The notes under the pieces: model-generated
What the model saw: the letters and a program-made list of their open reading frames with translations, nothing else
What the model was told of the DNA's origin: nothing
Database searches by the model: none
Translations under genes and position numbers: made by a program
Source: Ganoderma boninense
Taxonomy: Eukaryota > Basidiomycota > Agaricomycetes > Polyporales > Polyporaceae
Reading direction: 5' to 3'
Assembly: GCA_002900995.3 (NCBI GenBank)
Contig: CM035304.1
Coordinates: 1,595,498-1,659,497, forward strand
Length of the DNA stretch: 64,000 nucleotides
Shown here: positions 35,641 to 46,973 of the stretch, piece by piece
Layout: every line of letters starts with the position of its first letter
Position numbering within the stretch: position 1 is the stretch's first letter

Positions 35641-37674
35641 TCACGAAGACGCCGCAACGTACGCATTGAAGTTGTATGTCTCCGGATTCTCCGCCACTCG
35701 GAAGCCATCTCGCTCCGGTGCGCATTCGGCCACGACGACCCCGTCGCGGACCATCGTCGCCTTCATGCTTGCCCCAGCAACCATCGCATGCGACAGCTTC
35801 GCCACGCCTTTGTTAACCGTCCACGCTCGTGCATGAGCGTCATCTGGACCTGTCGACAAGTACACCTCCGCGGGACCTGTCGAAAGTATGATGACCCAGA
35901 ACCTGTCGTCCGTCTGCCCCCAATCAAACCAGCCGATCCCCCCACGTACAGTACAACGTCAGCCAAGCTCTACAGGCGTGGATTCCCCGCCAATGCACGC
36001 ACGCCTACACACTCACCAACTGCCACCGCTCCGGGCGCGGAACCGCGTCGTCCGTCGCCTCCGCGTCCCTGAGGTGCGGGCGCGCCCACATGAAGATCCT
36101 GTCCCTGTCGATCGGGGGATCCGCGCCCTCCTTGAACGCGCGCGCGAAGTGCGCCGAGAGCTCGAGCCACGCCGTGTGCGGGAAGCCGTCAACCCAGGCC
36201 TGGGAGTTGGGCTGGGCGCCCTTGACGGGCCCGACGTAGTGCGACTCGCCGTAGTCTGTGCGATGGGGTCGGTGTCGGGATGGACGAAGGGCTGTGAGGT
36301 GGGAAGGTCGGCGCACCGTTGTAGGATATGATCTGCACGATGTCGATGTCATCGCGCACGGCGACGAGCTGCTCCCAGCGGCGGACGAGGAGCCAGTCGT
36401 CGCCGCGGTATATCCACTGCGAAGCATATCGTGATGCGATGAGATTCGGTGAGTATATGCGCCCCTTGCGCGCACAGCCCCGTTGACTTACGTTCTTGTT
36501 CCACGAATCCGGACCATAATGCTACGGGATGGAATAGGGCATGAATAGCGTGCACGGTTGCGCAGACGACGATGGCGACTCTTCGCTTACTGTGAAGAAC
36601 CAGGGGGAGACGGCAGCCATGAACGTCCGACCGCCGAGATGGTGGATATGGTGGCGATCGGTGTCGAGCTTGGCACACTCGACATCCTCCCGCGGCGAGT
36701 GGGCGGTCAGGTGGATGGGCCAGCCGCCGTTCCACTGTGCGTAGCCCCGCTCTCTCGTGAATCGACGCAGACGGGCGATAGAGACGGATGAAGGAGCCCA
36801 CGTTGAAGTAGCCGTCCATGGCGGGTATATGCGGGTATCGTCGTGGATCGATGAAGAACGACGGGATGAAGTGGACCTGAGGGAACTCAGTCAGGTCGGT
36901 ATGCACTAAAATCCTCCTGCTCAAAGTCGACCTGGATGCACTCACCGGTGTCACTTCTTGCAGCGAGTCCTTGATGAAGGCGCACGTTTCACGCAAATCC
37001 GAGAAACCGAACAAGCGGTCCTGCCCAGCGAACGTGGAGACCAGGGCCTTGCCCTTGTACAAGAGCTGGTGCGGATGGCTGCAGGTGTCCGAGAGATAGC
37101 CGCGCAAGAGGTCGATGTCCTCCAGCGCGTCTCCTGGTAACACCCTGGAACTTGTATCAGGACCAACGAATGGTCGAATGAGGCGCGACTGATCAGCGGA
37201 CTCCACATACGTCATGTCGAAACTGAGAAACAGCTTGAAGGGCAAGCCCAGCTCAAGTGCCGCAGCATAGCACAGCGAGACGGAGCGCCTCTGCCAGTCT
37301 TCCGGTCCGACGTTGAGGCCAAAGCCGTCGCTATATGCACGTATCAGAGACTCAGTACAGGGCGCGAATCCCACAATGGGACGTAGTGCGCACATGTGGT
37401 GGGCACTCGCAAGTGCGATGTCTTCCTTCCAGTCCTCCATGGTATATGGCTGACCCGGCCCGGGCCCTACTCTCAGATCCTGCCCGTCCAGTGCCCAAGT
37501 AGAACGGACGCACATATGTGTTTCCGACCATAAAACTGCGATGCGTCGGAATTGCAGTCAGTTACAGCCAGTCGCGATGCAACAGATAGTGGATCAAGCA
37601 CTCAACTGAGCGACGACAAGTTTCTCCTGGCTTGGTTCAGACTGGTCATGATGTGTGCTGGTTCCGCACCCCAT
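35641..37674 (-). CDS. Glycoside hydrolase family 71 alpha-1,3-glucanase (mutanase), no signal peptide
   Basis: 441 aa from eleven exons: 37674-37607, 37535-37514, 37449-37394, 37330-37211, 37144-36946, 36876-36802, 36734-36591, 36521-36492, 36416-36317, 36255-36017 and 35913-35641. Every join is in phase. GH71 hallmarks: VVAHFMVGNTYPYTMEDW, DIALASAHHIDGFGLNVGPEDW, FKLFLSFDMT, LLYKGKALVSTFAG, FIPSFFIDP, AMDGYFNWNGGWP, SPWFFTHYG, NWIYRGDDW and DIDIVQIISYNDYGESHY. The enzyme cuts alpha-1,3-glucan, a fungal wall polymer. The model starts MGCGTSTHHDQ with no secretory leader, so an N-myristoyl/palmitoyl anchor or intracellular location is suggested. Upstream sequence is open but has no ATG, so a missed leader exon remains possible. 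The C-terminal domain (DDRFWVIILSTGPAEVYLSTG) is beta-rich. Confidence 0.92.
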
Positions 37675-38191
37675 TACTGGTGGTATCCGAAGTGGAAGGC
37701 GTGTTCGCGACTTCGATGATGGCGGTTCTAGACTAAAGAGATAAGACCAAGCGCTACGGCAGTACAGTAGCGCAGAGCACCAGCAGAACACCCAGGAGCC
37801 GCCGAGATATCGCCGCCAAATAAGGCAAGAACTCAAGTTCGGAGGGCGTGTACCATAACACGAGATATCCTAGCAGTCCAGTATCACCGCGATCGACAAC
37901 CATGAGCAGAATTGCGCCGATAGCCACTAAGAAGCACTGATGATGCGCTTTGAACGACGAAGCACATGGAAGACAGCCGAAGGACTTGCTGCTTGTATGC
38001 AATACCCTGCACCTGGCAGGAGCTCGCTCTTGAAGACGACGTAGATATGCAAGGCCTGCGAAAGACGAAAGTGCAGTCATATAGCAAGACGGGTATACGT
38101 ACAAATTCCATGCAGAGCGAACAGAGTCCCAACCAGAGCGACGATCCCCAAGATGGCCGTACAACAAAAGCCCACTCACGCAATCTGCACC
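37675..38191. other. Spacer with an unsupported hydrophobic frame
   Basis: The minus-strand frame 37754-38179 has helices (FLVAIGAILLMVV, GYLVLWY) but no ATG with context, no splice partner and no family match. It may be chance or the relic of a membrane-protein gene. Confidence 0.4.
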
Positions 38192-39044
38192 TTAAAATAC
38201 TCTCTCCATCCCCGCGAGCGGCAGCTCCTCGACGAGTTTTCGCGTCGCGTATCTCCACCCCTGGGGCGTCGCGATATCGAAGTGCTCCTTGAGCTGGGAG
38301 GTGGAGAGGGGCGTTTTGAGCCTGAAGAGCTCGACGACGGGGTAGCCGTACTTGGACTCCTTGCGTCCCTGGTCGAATCGTCGTTACCGACACCGGTGGG
38401 ATCGTTGACCTCCCCAGGGACTTTGGGCGTTGTCGTGGTCATGACGTAACTAGATAAGGCGACGCGTGTGAGAAAACGTTGGGCGCGAGTTCCAACACAC
38501 ACGACAATAACGGATATATGCGATAGAAGGGGGAGAGAGCACGCCAGAGTAAATGATTGGGGACCAAGGAGGCGCATATAATGATGGGACTCGGAGAGAA
38601 GGGAATGAAGAGAGAAACGTACGTGATAGCAGACGTAGGCGCGGTCTCGTAGAGCCAGAGATGCGTCACGCTGTCCTTCAACCTGTATTTCCGGTATTCA
38701 TGATTCTTCTTCCTCTCGGCGATGAGTTTGGTGAACTCAGGCTTGATGCATAGTATGACGTCTTCGAGCGAGCGGTCGTCGTCGCCAGCCTTAGCCTTAG
38801 CTTTAGCTTTGGGCTTTGGCTTTGGCACGGGAGTGGGTTTCGACGCTGTCTTGGCGTGTTTCAGGGGGCGAGGGGATGCGCAGTCTACCGCAGCGTCTGT
38901 TTCATCCACCTCTGAGACGAGGTCGGGTTCGTGGTCGGCCTTGGGGAGTTTGGGGGTTGTGACAGTGGTGGGCCGAGGGACTGATTTGGCAAAGTTGAAG
39001 AGCGTGCTTTGTTTAAGCGCCTTCTGTGTCCGTTCCGCAGGCAT
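38192..39044 (-). CDS. ASCH/PUA-like domain protein, one apparent base missing
   Basis: About 226 aa in two exons, 39044-38623 and 38449-38192 (173-nt intron, phase 2). The N-terminal 90 residues are basic and disordered, with QSTLFNFAK near residue 12 and a Lys-Pro/Lys-Ala ladder (KPKPKAKAKAKAG). The folded part begins VILCIKPEFTKLIAERKKNHEYRKYRL, the sort of strand-helix start seen in ASCH/PUA-like domains that bind modified bases or RNA. It continues HLWLYETAPTSAITYV, KYGYPVVELFRL and QLKEHFDIATPQGW. One base must be added at 38376-38377 (GATTCG for GATTTCG), giving GNDDFDQGRKESKYGYP. Function is unknown; a nucleic-acid role is inferred from the fold. Confidence 0.75.
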
Positions 39045-39512
39045 CGAGAGGGAAGGAAGGGGGAACGACGCGTAAAGCAGCGACAAAAAACGAAGGGAAC
39101 GAATGGGAACAGAGACAAGGTTTAGCGCGCGCACCTACGACGCGGTTGTGGCTGTAGATCGCTACGCGGCAACACCCGAGATTTGAGATGGGGGCAGTGC
39201 TCCCTCCTGCGGTCCTCGTTTCGTTTCTTGGTTTGAACCTCTCTCTCTCTCTCAGCGCACACTATCACCTCCCTGGCGACGAGGAGCGAGTGCAGAGCAT
39301 TCTCGTCACACAATCTCCAGCAATCTCTCCACGGGAGACAACAATGCAGCTCCAAGACACGGGAACAGCCTGTCCCAAGCCAGGCTCGCGGTGACGTCAG
39401 AGTGGTCTCCACAAGGAGGCTGGAGTATAAGACCGACGACTTCTCCTTAACGCGTGGCTGTCACTTCCTCATTCTTCGCTCTCTCTGTCTCCGTCAACTG
39501 TATCCATCTACT
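39045..39512. other. Bidirectional promoter region
   Basis: Lies between the divergent ASCH-like gene and the 39513 gene. A CT-rich run (CTCTCTCTCTC at about 39239-39250) and a TATAAG at 39426-39431 are visible. No gene seen. Confidence 0.5.
39426..39431 (+). promoter_or_regulatory. TATA-like box of the 39513 gene
   Basis: TATAAG 82 bp before the ATG at 39513. Confidence 0.4.
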
Positions 39513-40187
39513 ATGGCTTCCATCGCCGGTGTCCCTAGAAGCTCTTCCCCAGCTCCCGAGGGCCGCGCAGCCGCCGAAGCGAAAGGCCCCACATCGGAGT
39601 TCCACCCAGCCCCGCCGTCTGAGACGGTCGAGCCGACCACCGTAACAACCCACCACAGCAAGGTAAGGCTGCGAGTGTGGTCTTGTCTGCTGTTCTGATG
39701 AAGGAAGTAGCGGCCACGCAACCCGACTCGGGCGGACATGTCACGCAGACGGTGGTCTTGCAGCCCGCTCGGAAGGCGTCATTTAGCCAGAAGGTGGTCG
39801 GGTATGCAAAGGTGTGTGTGTGCACGCATGGTTCGATATTGAGTCTTCGCTCACGCGGGCGTGCCTTGCAACTGAAGGAAATTCGAGGCACGGTTTGTGT
39901 TCACTCCCACAACATCGAGAGGCTTGATACTGATACCGTGCTATGTTCCCTCGTATGACTCTTCCTCTCCAGATATTGCACAACGTACGCATTATTTTCC
40001 ACTCGACGGCATTCTACGCAGTACTGACCGTGGACGTTCGTCCATGCAGCCTGAGATGAAGGACTACGGCGGCAAGATTCGGAAGGGCGAGGAGCCCTGG
40101 CCGCCGCAAAGCCATCACGGCGACGCTCAAGAGGCAGGACATGATCCAACCTCTTCCACCCAACAGGCGCAGCCCGCCAGCCCGTGA
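39513..40187 (+). CDS. Small uncharacterised fungal protein
   Basis: 140 aa from exons 39513-39662, 39704-39811, 39878-39892, 39973-39984 and 40050-40187, including two micro-exons of 15 and 12 nt. The phase-0 joins produce the continuous stretch QKVVGYAKEIRGTILHNPEM, which reads as one amphipathic segment and supports the model. The N-terminal third is Ala/Pro/Ser-rich and probably disordered. The C-terminal third is hydrophilic with GKIRKGEEPWPP and a Gln-rich end. No membrane helix, signal or catalytic motif. I do not recognise a named family. The first intron is only 41 nt, shorter than usual, so its acceptor could be off by a few bases. Confidence 0.7.
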
Positions 40188-40806
40188 GCATGCAGTCGGG
40201 CCCACCCATCCATGCTTTCAGAACTCCCGTCTCTCATGCATCACTTTCATGACTTGTTATGTGGGGCCACGTCTCCCCGTCTGTATTGTATCACGCTTAC
40301 GAGCGCACCGTGTTACTACAATAATCAGCTCTGATATTGTTTGTATTCATTGTAACATAGAAAACGGATAGCAACACTGCGTCGACAGTCATCATCGTTG
40401 GCTAGACACGACAGCGACACCTTACAGAGGACGCAACTTGAACACGACAGAACACGAGGCACAAGGAAGCCTAATCTCGGTTTCTCCTCTCTCCCATTCT
40501 CTCCTCCACCTCGCAGCATCCGCGTTGGCGTCGGCGTTGGATGCATCCATACCACGATCAAGGTCGCTTTTGATAGCATCAAGGGGGACGAAGGCTTGAA
40601 ACTAAGGCGCAAGGAGGGTCCGTCGAAGAACAAGGTTTGGATGATATTCCGAATGCGGCAGTGAGAAGCGGGATGCCAGTCGATGCGTGGCGGGGGCCCA
40701 ATGAAAGCCAAGCGAAACTCCAAGAAGAGCCGACCCTAGGACCTCGAAATGGGTGGCGTTCGACACTAGTATGCCGCTTGTAGATGTACAACGGCCATGG
40801 GCCGGA
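40188..40806. other. Tail-to-tail spacer
   Basis: Separates the ends of the 39513 and 41455 genes. No supported gene. Confidence 0.5.
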
Positions 40807-41455
40807 CTATGTGCATGAGTACATGGGGAAGGTGCTGGAGCTTGGGCGTCCGGGTTCAGGGTTCAGGGTTCGCGCAGCGCGAGCTACGCGGGGTATAACA
40901 ACTACGCACAGACCATGAGAACCTCGCACAACACATGATAGAGGAGATTGACGGCCTACCGAATGCTCGAAATAAGCCTGGGCTTTGACTTCTTCAGGGA
41001 GGAGGGCTGCGAGGAGCTCTGAAAGTTTCGAGCACCGTGATCTTGAGTTCGAGGGCCCAGCGTGTGACGGTGAGGGCATCCGGGTTCGGCGTTGCCTGGA
41101 GCCTTGCGGCGATGAACGCTGAGGTAGCCAACCGGCGGTGAGAACGTGAAACGAAAAATAGCTAGAAGACGTGCAGTGCACGTACCTCGTGGGGCCTTGA
41201 GCCAGCTGCGTTCGTGGTCCGTGCACCAGTTAGAATGCTGGCGGCGAGTATACCCCGTGCATCCGTAGATGTTGACGATGTCATCGTAGACACGCCATTT
41301 TTCGTCATCTGTGGGGAGACGGTCGCCAGCGAATAACCCTAGAGGGGGGTAAAGCGCGAGACACCGTGTCAGCGCCGTGAGCATGAAGGAGTTGAGGAGG
41401 GTGACATACTCTTTCGGTACAGCCGAGCCTCTTTGGGTACCTGAGTGCGCGACAT
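40807..41455 (-). CDS. Homeodomain-like small protein, copy 1 (one surplus base; 3' end uncertain)
   Basis: Exons 41455-41410, 41338-41186 and 41118-40960 have the same lengths as copy 2 (46, 153 and 158 nt) except for one extra base in exon 3. The start MSRTQVPKEARLYRKRLFAG aligns with copy 2. A helix-rich middle has LFAGDRLPT, YDDIVNIYG and HSNWCTDHERSW. F-x4-[LY]-P-[ST] and the HSN[WY] helix recall homeodomain helix 1/turn and recognition helix, but this is a remote resemblance. The second domain is FIAARLQATPNPDA, TRWALELKITVLE. A surplus A in GAAAC (41026-41028) stops the frame; without it the protein continues SELLAALLPEEVKAQAYFEHS like copy 2. The stop position after residue EHS is a guess. 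Confidence 0.6.
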
Positions 41456-43832
41456 CGAGTCGGGAGGAGGCAGAGAATTTTTCGAGGGGGTAGAGGCGAG
41501 TTGCTGGTAGGGAGGGGCGCAGGCCGAGGGCGGCAGTAAGCTTAAAACGATGGGAAAGGTGGTTCGAGATCCGTGAGAAACTTCGCAGCGTGTTGAACAT
41601 GTCTTCCCCCCATCTTCCCCCCTGCTCCTCCTAGACGGCGGCTTTTATCGTCGGGATTCCGTTTGTTCTGAATCGACGCTACTCGCTCGGTCTTGCGCTT
41701 GCTGTTTATTTCCCCACTGGACGGACGACCAAGCCATTACCAGTTGAAGAGACGTGCGCCGCCGTCGGGCAGCGAGACACAACGAGGTGGGTTGTCTATG
41801 CAGGAACGGTTGAGATTGCTTTTGTTGACAGTGGTCCTCTCTTGCCACCGGAACGAAATCGAAATGGCATAGGCGTGAGGGGTCTGAGTCGTGGAGGTTG
41901 ACTGAAGGAAGATAAAAAAAAAATGTCAGTATCTCGCGCACTTGCCTCCCCCTTGCCCCGAAAACCCGAGAATGTCAAGAGCGAAGAACTGGGACCAGAG
42001 CACATACGGGCGAATCATACCCCTACTCTCCCGACACCTCTGCTTCCTTCCCCAGGTCCACATAGTAGTATCTAGTAGTAGTTACACCAGTCAATGTCTT
42101 TGTACAACCTAATGGCGAAGAGACGGGTCCAAACAACATGCATTCAACACAGACCCAGACCTGCTGAGAAATCGAGATTTGTTGAGCGATGCGTCGGGTA
42201 TTCGTTCACAAATACCTCGAACACATCGTTCAGCCGCATGCACGTTATAAGGCAAGAATGCGTATATCTGAATTGATAGGGCTCAGTGAGCTACTAACGA
42301 CACCGTTGTCTTGCGCGGGGATTGAAATGAGCGCTCGGTATTGGGCAGCAGCGTGGACCGCCTCAACGGGCTTACCGGTCTTCGGATAGAGGGGCAGTGT
42401 CCAGAGCCCAAGCGTCCACTTGTAAGAGCCGACCAGCTATCCGAGCCGGGTTGGTACTCGAAAGCTCTCGAATGCACTGCCCGCCGAAATTGCTCGCAGC
42501 GGCAAACGTTCGGCAGCCCCGGATTCCCTGCAGATGCCCTGTGCTGACAGCGGATAAGCCGCCGCGGAACATTGCCACAATGTGGACGGAAGCGGATCGC
42601 ACTCGAACCAGCGCAACCCCGTCCTCGCCTCGTCCTCCGCCAAGTTCGGACAAGAACCTATCACGGCGCGCCGCCACGCTGCCAGTGTACCAATAGTCCG
42701 CCGAGCAGCCTGATTCCTCAAACACCACGAAATCCAGTTGCCTTCGTGTGCTGCCCGCTGCCCATGGTGCGGCGCCTCGTTGCTTCTCGTATTCTTCGGC
42801 GGCCCTAAGGTGCCTTTGAGGTGGAGGATCCGGATCTGCCGTGCGCCTTCGGTTGCCGTAGCGATCATATAGCCCCAACGTCCGCAAGAGCTTGGAGCCA
42901 AGAGAAAAGATGAAAAGCACCAGCACAGTATTTGAGTGAAGATTGCGAGAATGAGCGGCCGCGGGGCGCTTCAAGGGACGGAGTGTCGATGAATGCAGTG
43001 TGACCGCTGGCGTGACTGCCCAGGTGGCCCGACCTGGTCGGGCTCCACAGAGTCAGACACCACAAGTCCCATGGGCGCTTCTTGTCGCCCAACTGCGCGC
43101 ACCCCCACCAAACCCGGTGGACATGGAGCTCCCGACACTGTATATTGCACCATTGGTTTTCTCTCGATACTAGACTACAACATTGCCTCATTCGCGTTGT
43201 TGATTTTGTTGATTTATGACCCACCTAAAGTAGCATTGGCAGTCCCAACTTCCGATATAAGTTCTTACATGAGGCGGGCGACTCCTTGAGTCGAGCAAGG
43301 GCCCAGCCTTCGAGACACACCGACTGGTGCCCCTCCCGAGCTTGAGACATGAGATTTCAATTCTCCGGACTCGCAAGGGCTCAGACCGCAATCTATATCT
43401 TCAGCGCACATCCATATTCCTACAGTCCGAGTCACTGCCCATGAAACTAATGACCCGGGAGTCGAAGCATAATGGTCTTGCATCATGATATCCTACGTAC
43501 AATCACAATACCTTTCAACCTTGTTTCATCTCTGCATCGTCGCACCAAGAACACCAAGAAAAAGGGACGACGCGACGAGCCGACATCATCTTGCATTGAC
43601 CGTTCCCCTCCTCCGAGTGCCCTCCCTATCTTATGTCCACGGCGTTTGCCCGACTTAGACACACGGCTCGACCTTGAGTCCATGGTTTGTCCATTACTTC
43701 GGATGTTGAAGCAATGTTGGGAGGGAGGGGTGTCCCAAGAGGACAAAACAGCTTGCTGGTCAACGCAACGCCCGTAGTGGTTGCACTAGGTCGCCAACGC
43801 TCACAATGCGAAGGGCTTGAGCTATGTCCAGT
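41456..43832. other. Gene-poor stretch with a palindrome
   Basis: No gene is supported. The 200-aa minus frame 42372-42974 lacks family features or introns. A perfect 17-bp palindrome lies at 43027-43043 (listed separately). Confidence 0.45.
43027..43043. repeat. Perfect palindrome GCCCGACC-T-GGTCGGGC, copy 1
   Basis: Eight-base arms with a single central T. The identical 17-mer recurs inside a longer palindrome at 46184-46206. Confidence 0.8.
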
Positions 43833-44381
43833 TCAAAGCCGCTGTAAGGATGCTGTACAAGACGTTTGAAACCTGAAGGCAAGACGTACCGAATGCTCGA
43901 AGCGTGCTTGCACCTTGACATCCTCCGGGAGAAGCTCTCCGACGAGACAGAACGCCTCAACCACAGTAATGTTCGCCTCTAGGGCCCAGCGGGCAATATC
44001 GACGGCGTTAGGGGAGGGGCTGTCCTGCAGCTTCGCGTAGATAATGGCTGCAGGTGCCTTTGCGTCAGTGTGCCAACGATGACACGAGAGAGCAAGAACG
44101 TACCTCGGGGCGAGCTCCGCCGTCTACGCAGGTGGCTCGTCGTCCAGTTACTATGCATGTGGCGCGTGTATCCCGCGCACCCATGCATCGCGAGGATCGC
44201 GTCGTACATCTCCCAGACCTTGTCTTGGGTGGGGAGACAGCCATTAGCGAACAACGCTATAAGGGCGCGAGGGATGCCGTTGGTCAGAGTGATCAGCGAG
44301 GGGTCAGAGAGCAGGATAGGATGAAAGAGACTCACAGTTTCGATGGAGCCGAGCATGTTTGGGTAACTTGAATCGGGCCAT
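43833..44381 (-). CDS. Homeodomain-like small protein, copy 2
   Basis: Exons 44381-44336, 44256-44104 and 44047-43890 with GT-AG introns in phases 1,1. MARFKLPKHARLHRNSLFANG opens the protein. LFANGCLPT, a long helix (KVWEMYDAILAMHG) and HMHSNWTTSHLRRRR follow, resembling a divergent homeodomain whose third helix would be the HSNW segment. The C-terminal domain is IIYAKLQDSPSPNAVDIARWALE, ITVVEAFCLVGELLPEDVKVQARFEHS. After EHS the frame can read on to a stop at 43833, or use a 37-nt intron (43889-43853) and end at 43760. The former gives about 138 aa. The frame is clean in this copy. DNA binding is a hypothesis only. Confidence 0.62.
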
Positions 44382-45616
44382 GGCACGTTTTCCGAGCGGG
44401 AGGCAGGAGGGAGGGGATGAGGGAGGGTGGCGGACGAGGGCCAGGAATAGGACGAGCTGAGGACGTTTGAGGCCGTGAGAAACTGTTGTGTTCAACGAAG
44501 TTAACGTCTCGAACTTGCGACCCATTCGAATGCTCTACGATTGTGGCTAGGTCGCGCTTGCCTTCTCCCTAAACCAACAGCAGACTGCACGATATCGCTG
44601 TGTTTCTTTTTGACAGTCTTGCCTGCACGACGTCGACAACCTCGGGCCACAGACAGGACCCAAATGTCCCTGCAGTTCACGAGACCGGTTACGCACACCA
44701 CGGACGCCAGTGCAACGCAACCAATTGAACATGGATTGACCAAATTATGCGTTGATGGGTGGTGGTGATGGAACAGCTAGAGGGAAGAGGAGGAGGATGG
44801 GACGTAAGGTTGGTCGCAATTCAACCAGGATGCGCGGGGCGAGGTGGGCAAAGCCGACAACATACTGTCATGCAGGCTGAGGGCTGGGTAGATTTGTGAG
44901 TTACTTTTTCCCAATCCCCATCCCCGTCAAACATGAGAAGAGGCACGCTCGAAGGACGAGGTGTTATGGAGGACGAAGCACGCAACCAAATGTGCTAATG
45001 CCCTCTATACCCGCAACAATACCTACCCAAGTGCATTGCATATATCTGAGTCAGTCACGAGAACAACGCGTAAAGGTGTCCTGTATAGTTGAAAAGCGAC
45101 TTCCTTGACAGTCAAATTACACCCGTTGTCTCCCCGTGTCCCACTGGTGTGCGACATCGCGGCTCACCCGCTAAGTCGCACTTTCATTCACTTTATCTAA
45201 GATGCACTATTTCCTCATACCGTGGACCTGTCTGAGAGGATAAATTTTTTTGCTTCTCTGCATAGCCATCCCAGTCGTGTTGGATGCCATATAGCAACGT
45301 GGCTTATGGCATAAACCTCAAACAATGAGAAGGAGGGAGGGGAAATTCACGTTGGCCAAGGGGTCGCTCGAGCCTAATTGACACAATCAAGCATTGGAGG
45401 GACTGGATGAACCTCATATGACATCGCCTTAGACCAGGTCGCAGTCCTCAGGCTCGAAATTTCAGGTGTTTGGACCATTACGCACCTATGGTCCTCCGCA
45501 GATCCTCATGCCTGCCCTCTTTTCTCCACCGGCTCTCGGCTACTGGCCGTGGGCCCCGATAGCTCACTTTCCGTACCGGCGGCGAACGTCCGCTCGGGCG
45601 TCCGTCAATCGTCCCA

Positions 45617-45640
45617 GCGAACGTTCGCTCGAACGTTCGC
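45617..45640. repeat. Tandem palindromic 12-mers
   Basis: GCGAACGTTCGC, itself a perfect palindrome, is followed at once by TCGAACGTTCGC. Related GAACGTCCGCTCG sequence sits about 35 bp upstream (45585-45597). Confidence 0.75.
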
Positions 45641-46183
45641 GTAACCGCCCGAGTAATTGTCCGCTAACTTGTCTGCCTTACGGTAGGTCAGCGCATCCGA
45701 TCGTGGTGGTCGGTGTGGCGTCCGCTGGGTGTGGAGTGCCCCGTGGGTATAATGCAGTGTTTTCCAGAAGGCAAGAGTGCATAGTGAGAACATTGTCCAC
45801 AAGCCAGTGAAGAAGAAATGAGAAAGCAGACAAGAGTGCCGGTGTCGAGGTCGGGCCTGAGGGAGGAGACGAGGCGCTTCTGGCGCTAAGAGCAGGTTGT
45901 TACTGTTTACTTAAAGTTACTTACCGCCTGTCACGGTGGCGCGGCGCGGCGCGGCGTCCGTCCTGGACGGACTCCTGCGCGGAGGCCCTGCCACTCTTAC
46001 CACCGCACATGGCAGCGCATCATCGTTGCTGTCCGCCCCATTTTCGAGCCTCACCCCGTCCGAATAGATTTCGATTACACCGCTGGTAGTTGCTTGCAAC
46101 TTGTGTCAGCCAGTATTCAGCTTCTAATTATCAGCGACGCGAGATGCTCGGGCGGTCATCGAGCTTGGTGCTTTCACTGTGTC

Positions 46184-46206
46184 GGGGCCCGACCTGGTCG
46201 GGCCCC
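46184..46206. repeat. 23-bp palindrome containing the 43-kb 17-mer, copy 2
   Basis: Eleven-base arms (GGGGCCCGACC / GGTCGGGCCCC) around one T. The core 17 bases match 43027-43043 exactly. Confidence 0.8.
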
Positions 46207-46973
46207 TGCAGACCAGGTCCTCGCGCGCTTCTCATGGTCGGTCCCCGACAGCGTTGATATTTCTGGCCACACATGAGAGTTCAAACAACCCTCCGGACCC
46301 TGCCTCAGCTTCTTCAACTTCAGACGGGTGAAAACACTTATATTGTGTCGGATTCGTGCACTACTTACGCCTTTGCCTCTGAAAGTATTCAACGATAACA
46401 GAAGAACACAAGAATCACGACCAAGTTTTCTCGTTATCCCTAGGCTTCGAAGTTTTATCTTTATCCCCCAAGGACAATAAGAGACCGAGCACCATAGTAT
46501 TCAAGGAACGACGCTCTCTCGCATTGTGTGCCCACCTTTGTGCGCTTAGGATGATGAATACTGGGAGTCCGGCACACAAACACTGGCTCTAACCACCACT
46601 TACTCCACGCATTGTATCTCTCGAGGTCCAGTCTCATTATCTCAATCTTCCTGTCTCTTTTCCCACTCAGTATCGACCTCAAGTGCCAAGCAAGAACTCA
46701 AATATTCAATATTAAAGGAGATCTCCACAGTTTATGATACAACTTGAAGATCCAAGCTACCAACACCAACGGCATTCGAAGTATACTCATAATCCGCAAT
46801 TCCAGAACACGATACAAGAGATGGCATCAGGCGTTGTGGATAGGATGGGGTAGGAAGGAAGAATGTCTAGAATCATGGAGAGGTAGGGACGAGGAGACTT
46901 GGAGCAATAGGCCGCTGTCTGGGTAAGCTGTATGTCTCATTACTAGCTTGATCGTTGTCCCCGTATCCTCGAA

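Larger units (their letters stand above)
44382..46973. other. Gene-poor stretch with palindromic DNA
   Basis: No supported gene in 2.6 kb. Contains nested inverted repeats at 45617-45640 and a 23-bp palindrome at 46184-46206. Short frames here show no splice support. Confidence 0.5.

Noticed and set aside
40854..40880. Short GGGTTCA tandem units near 40.86 kb
   Set aside because: About three imperfect units; no further telomeric or satellite character.
42372..42974. 200-aa minus-strand frame
   Set aside because: No introns, no hydrophobic or catalytic pattern, no family resemblance, and competing frames of similar length on the other strand.
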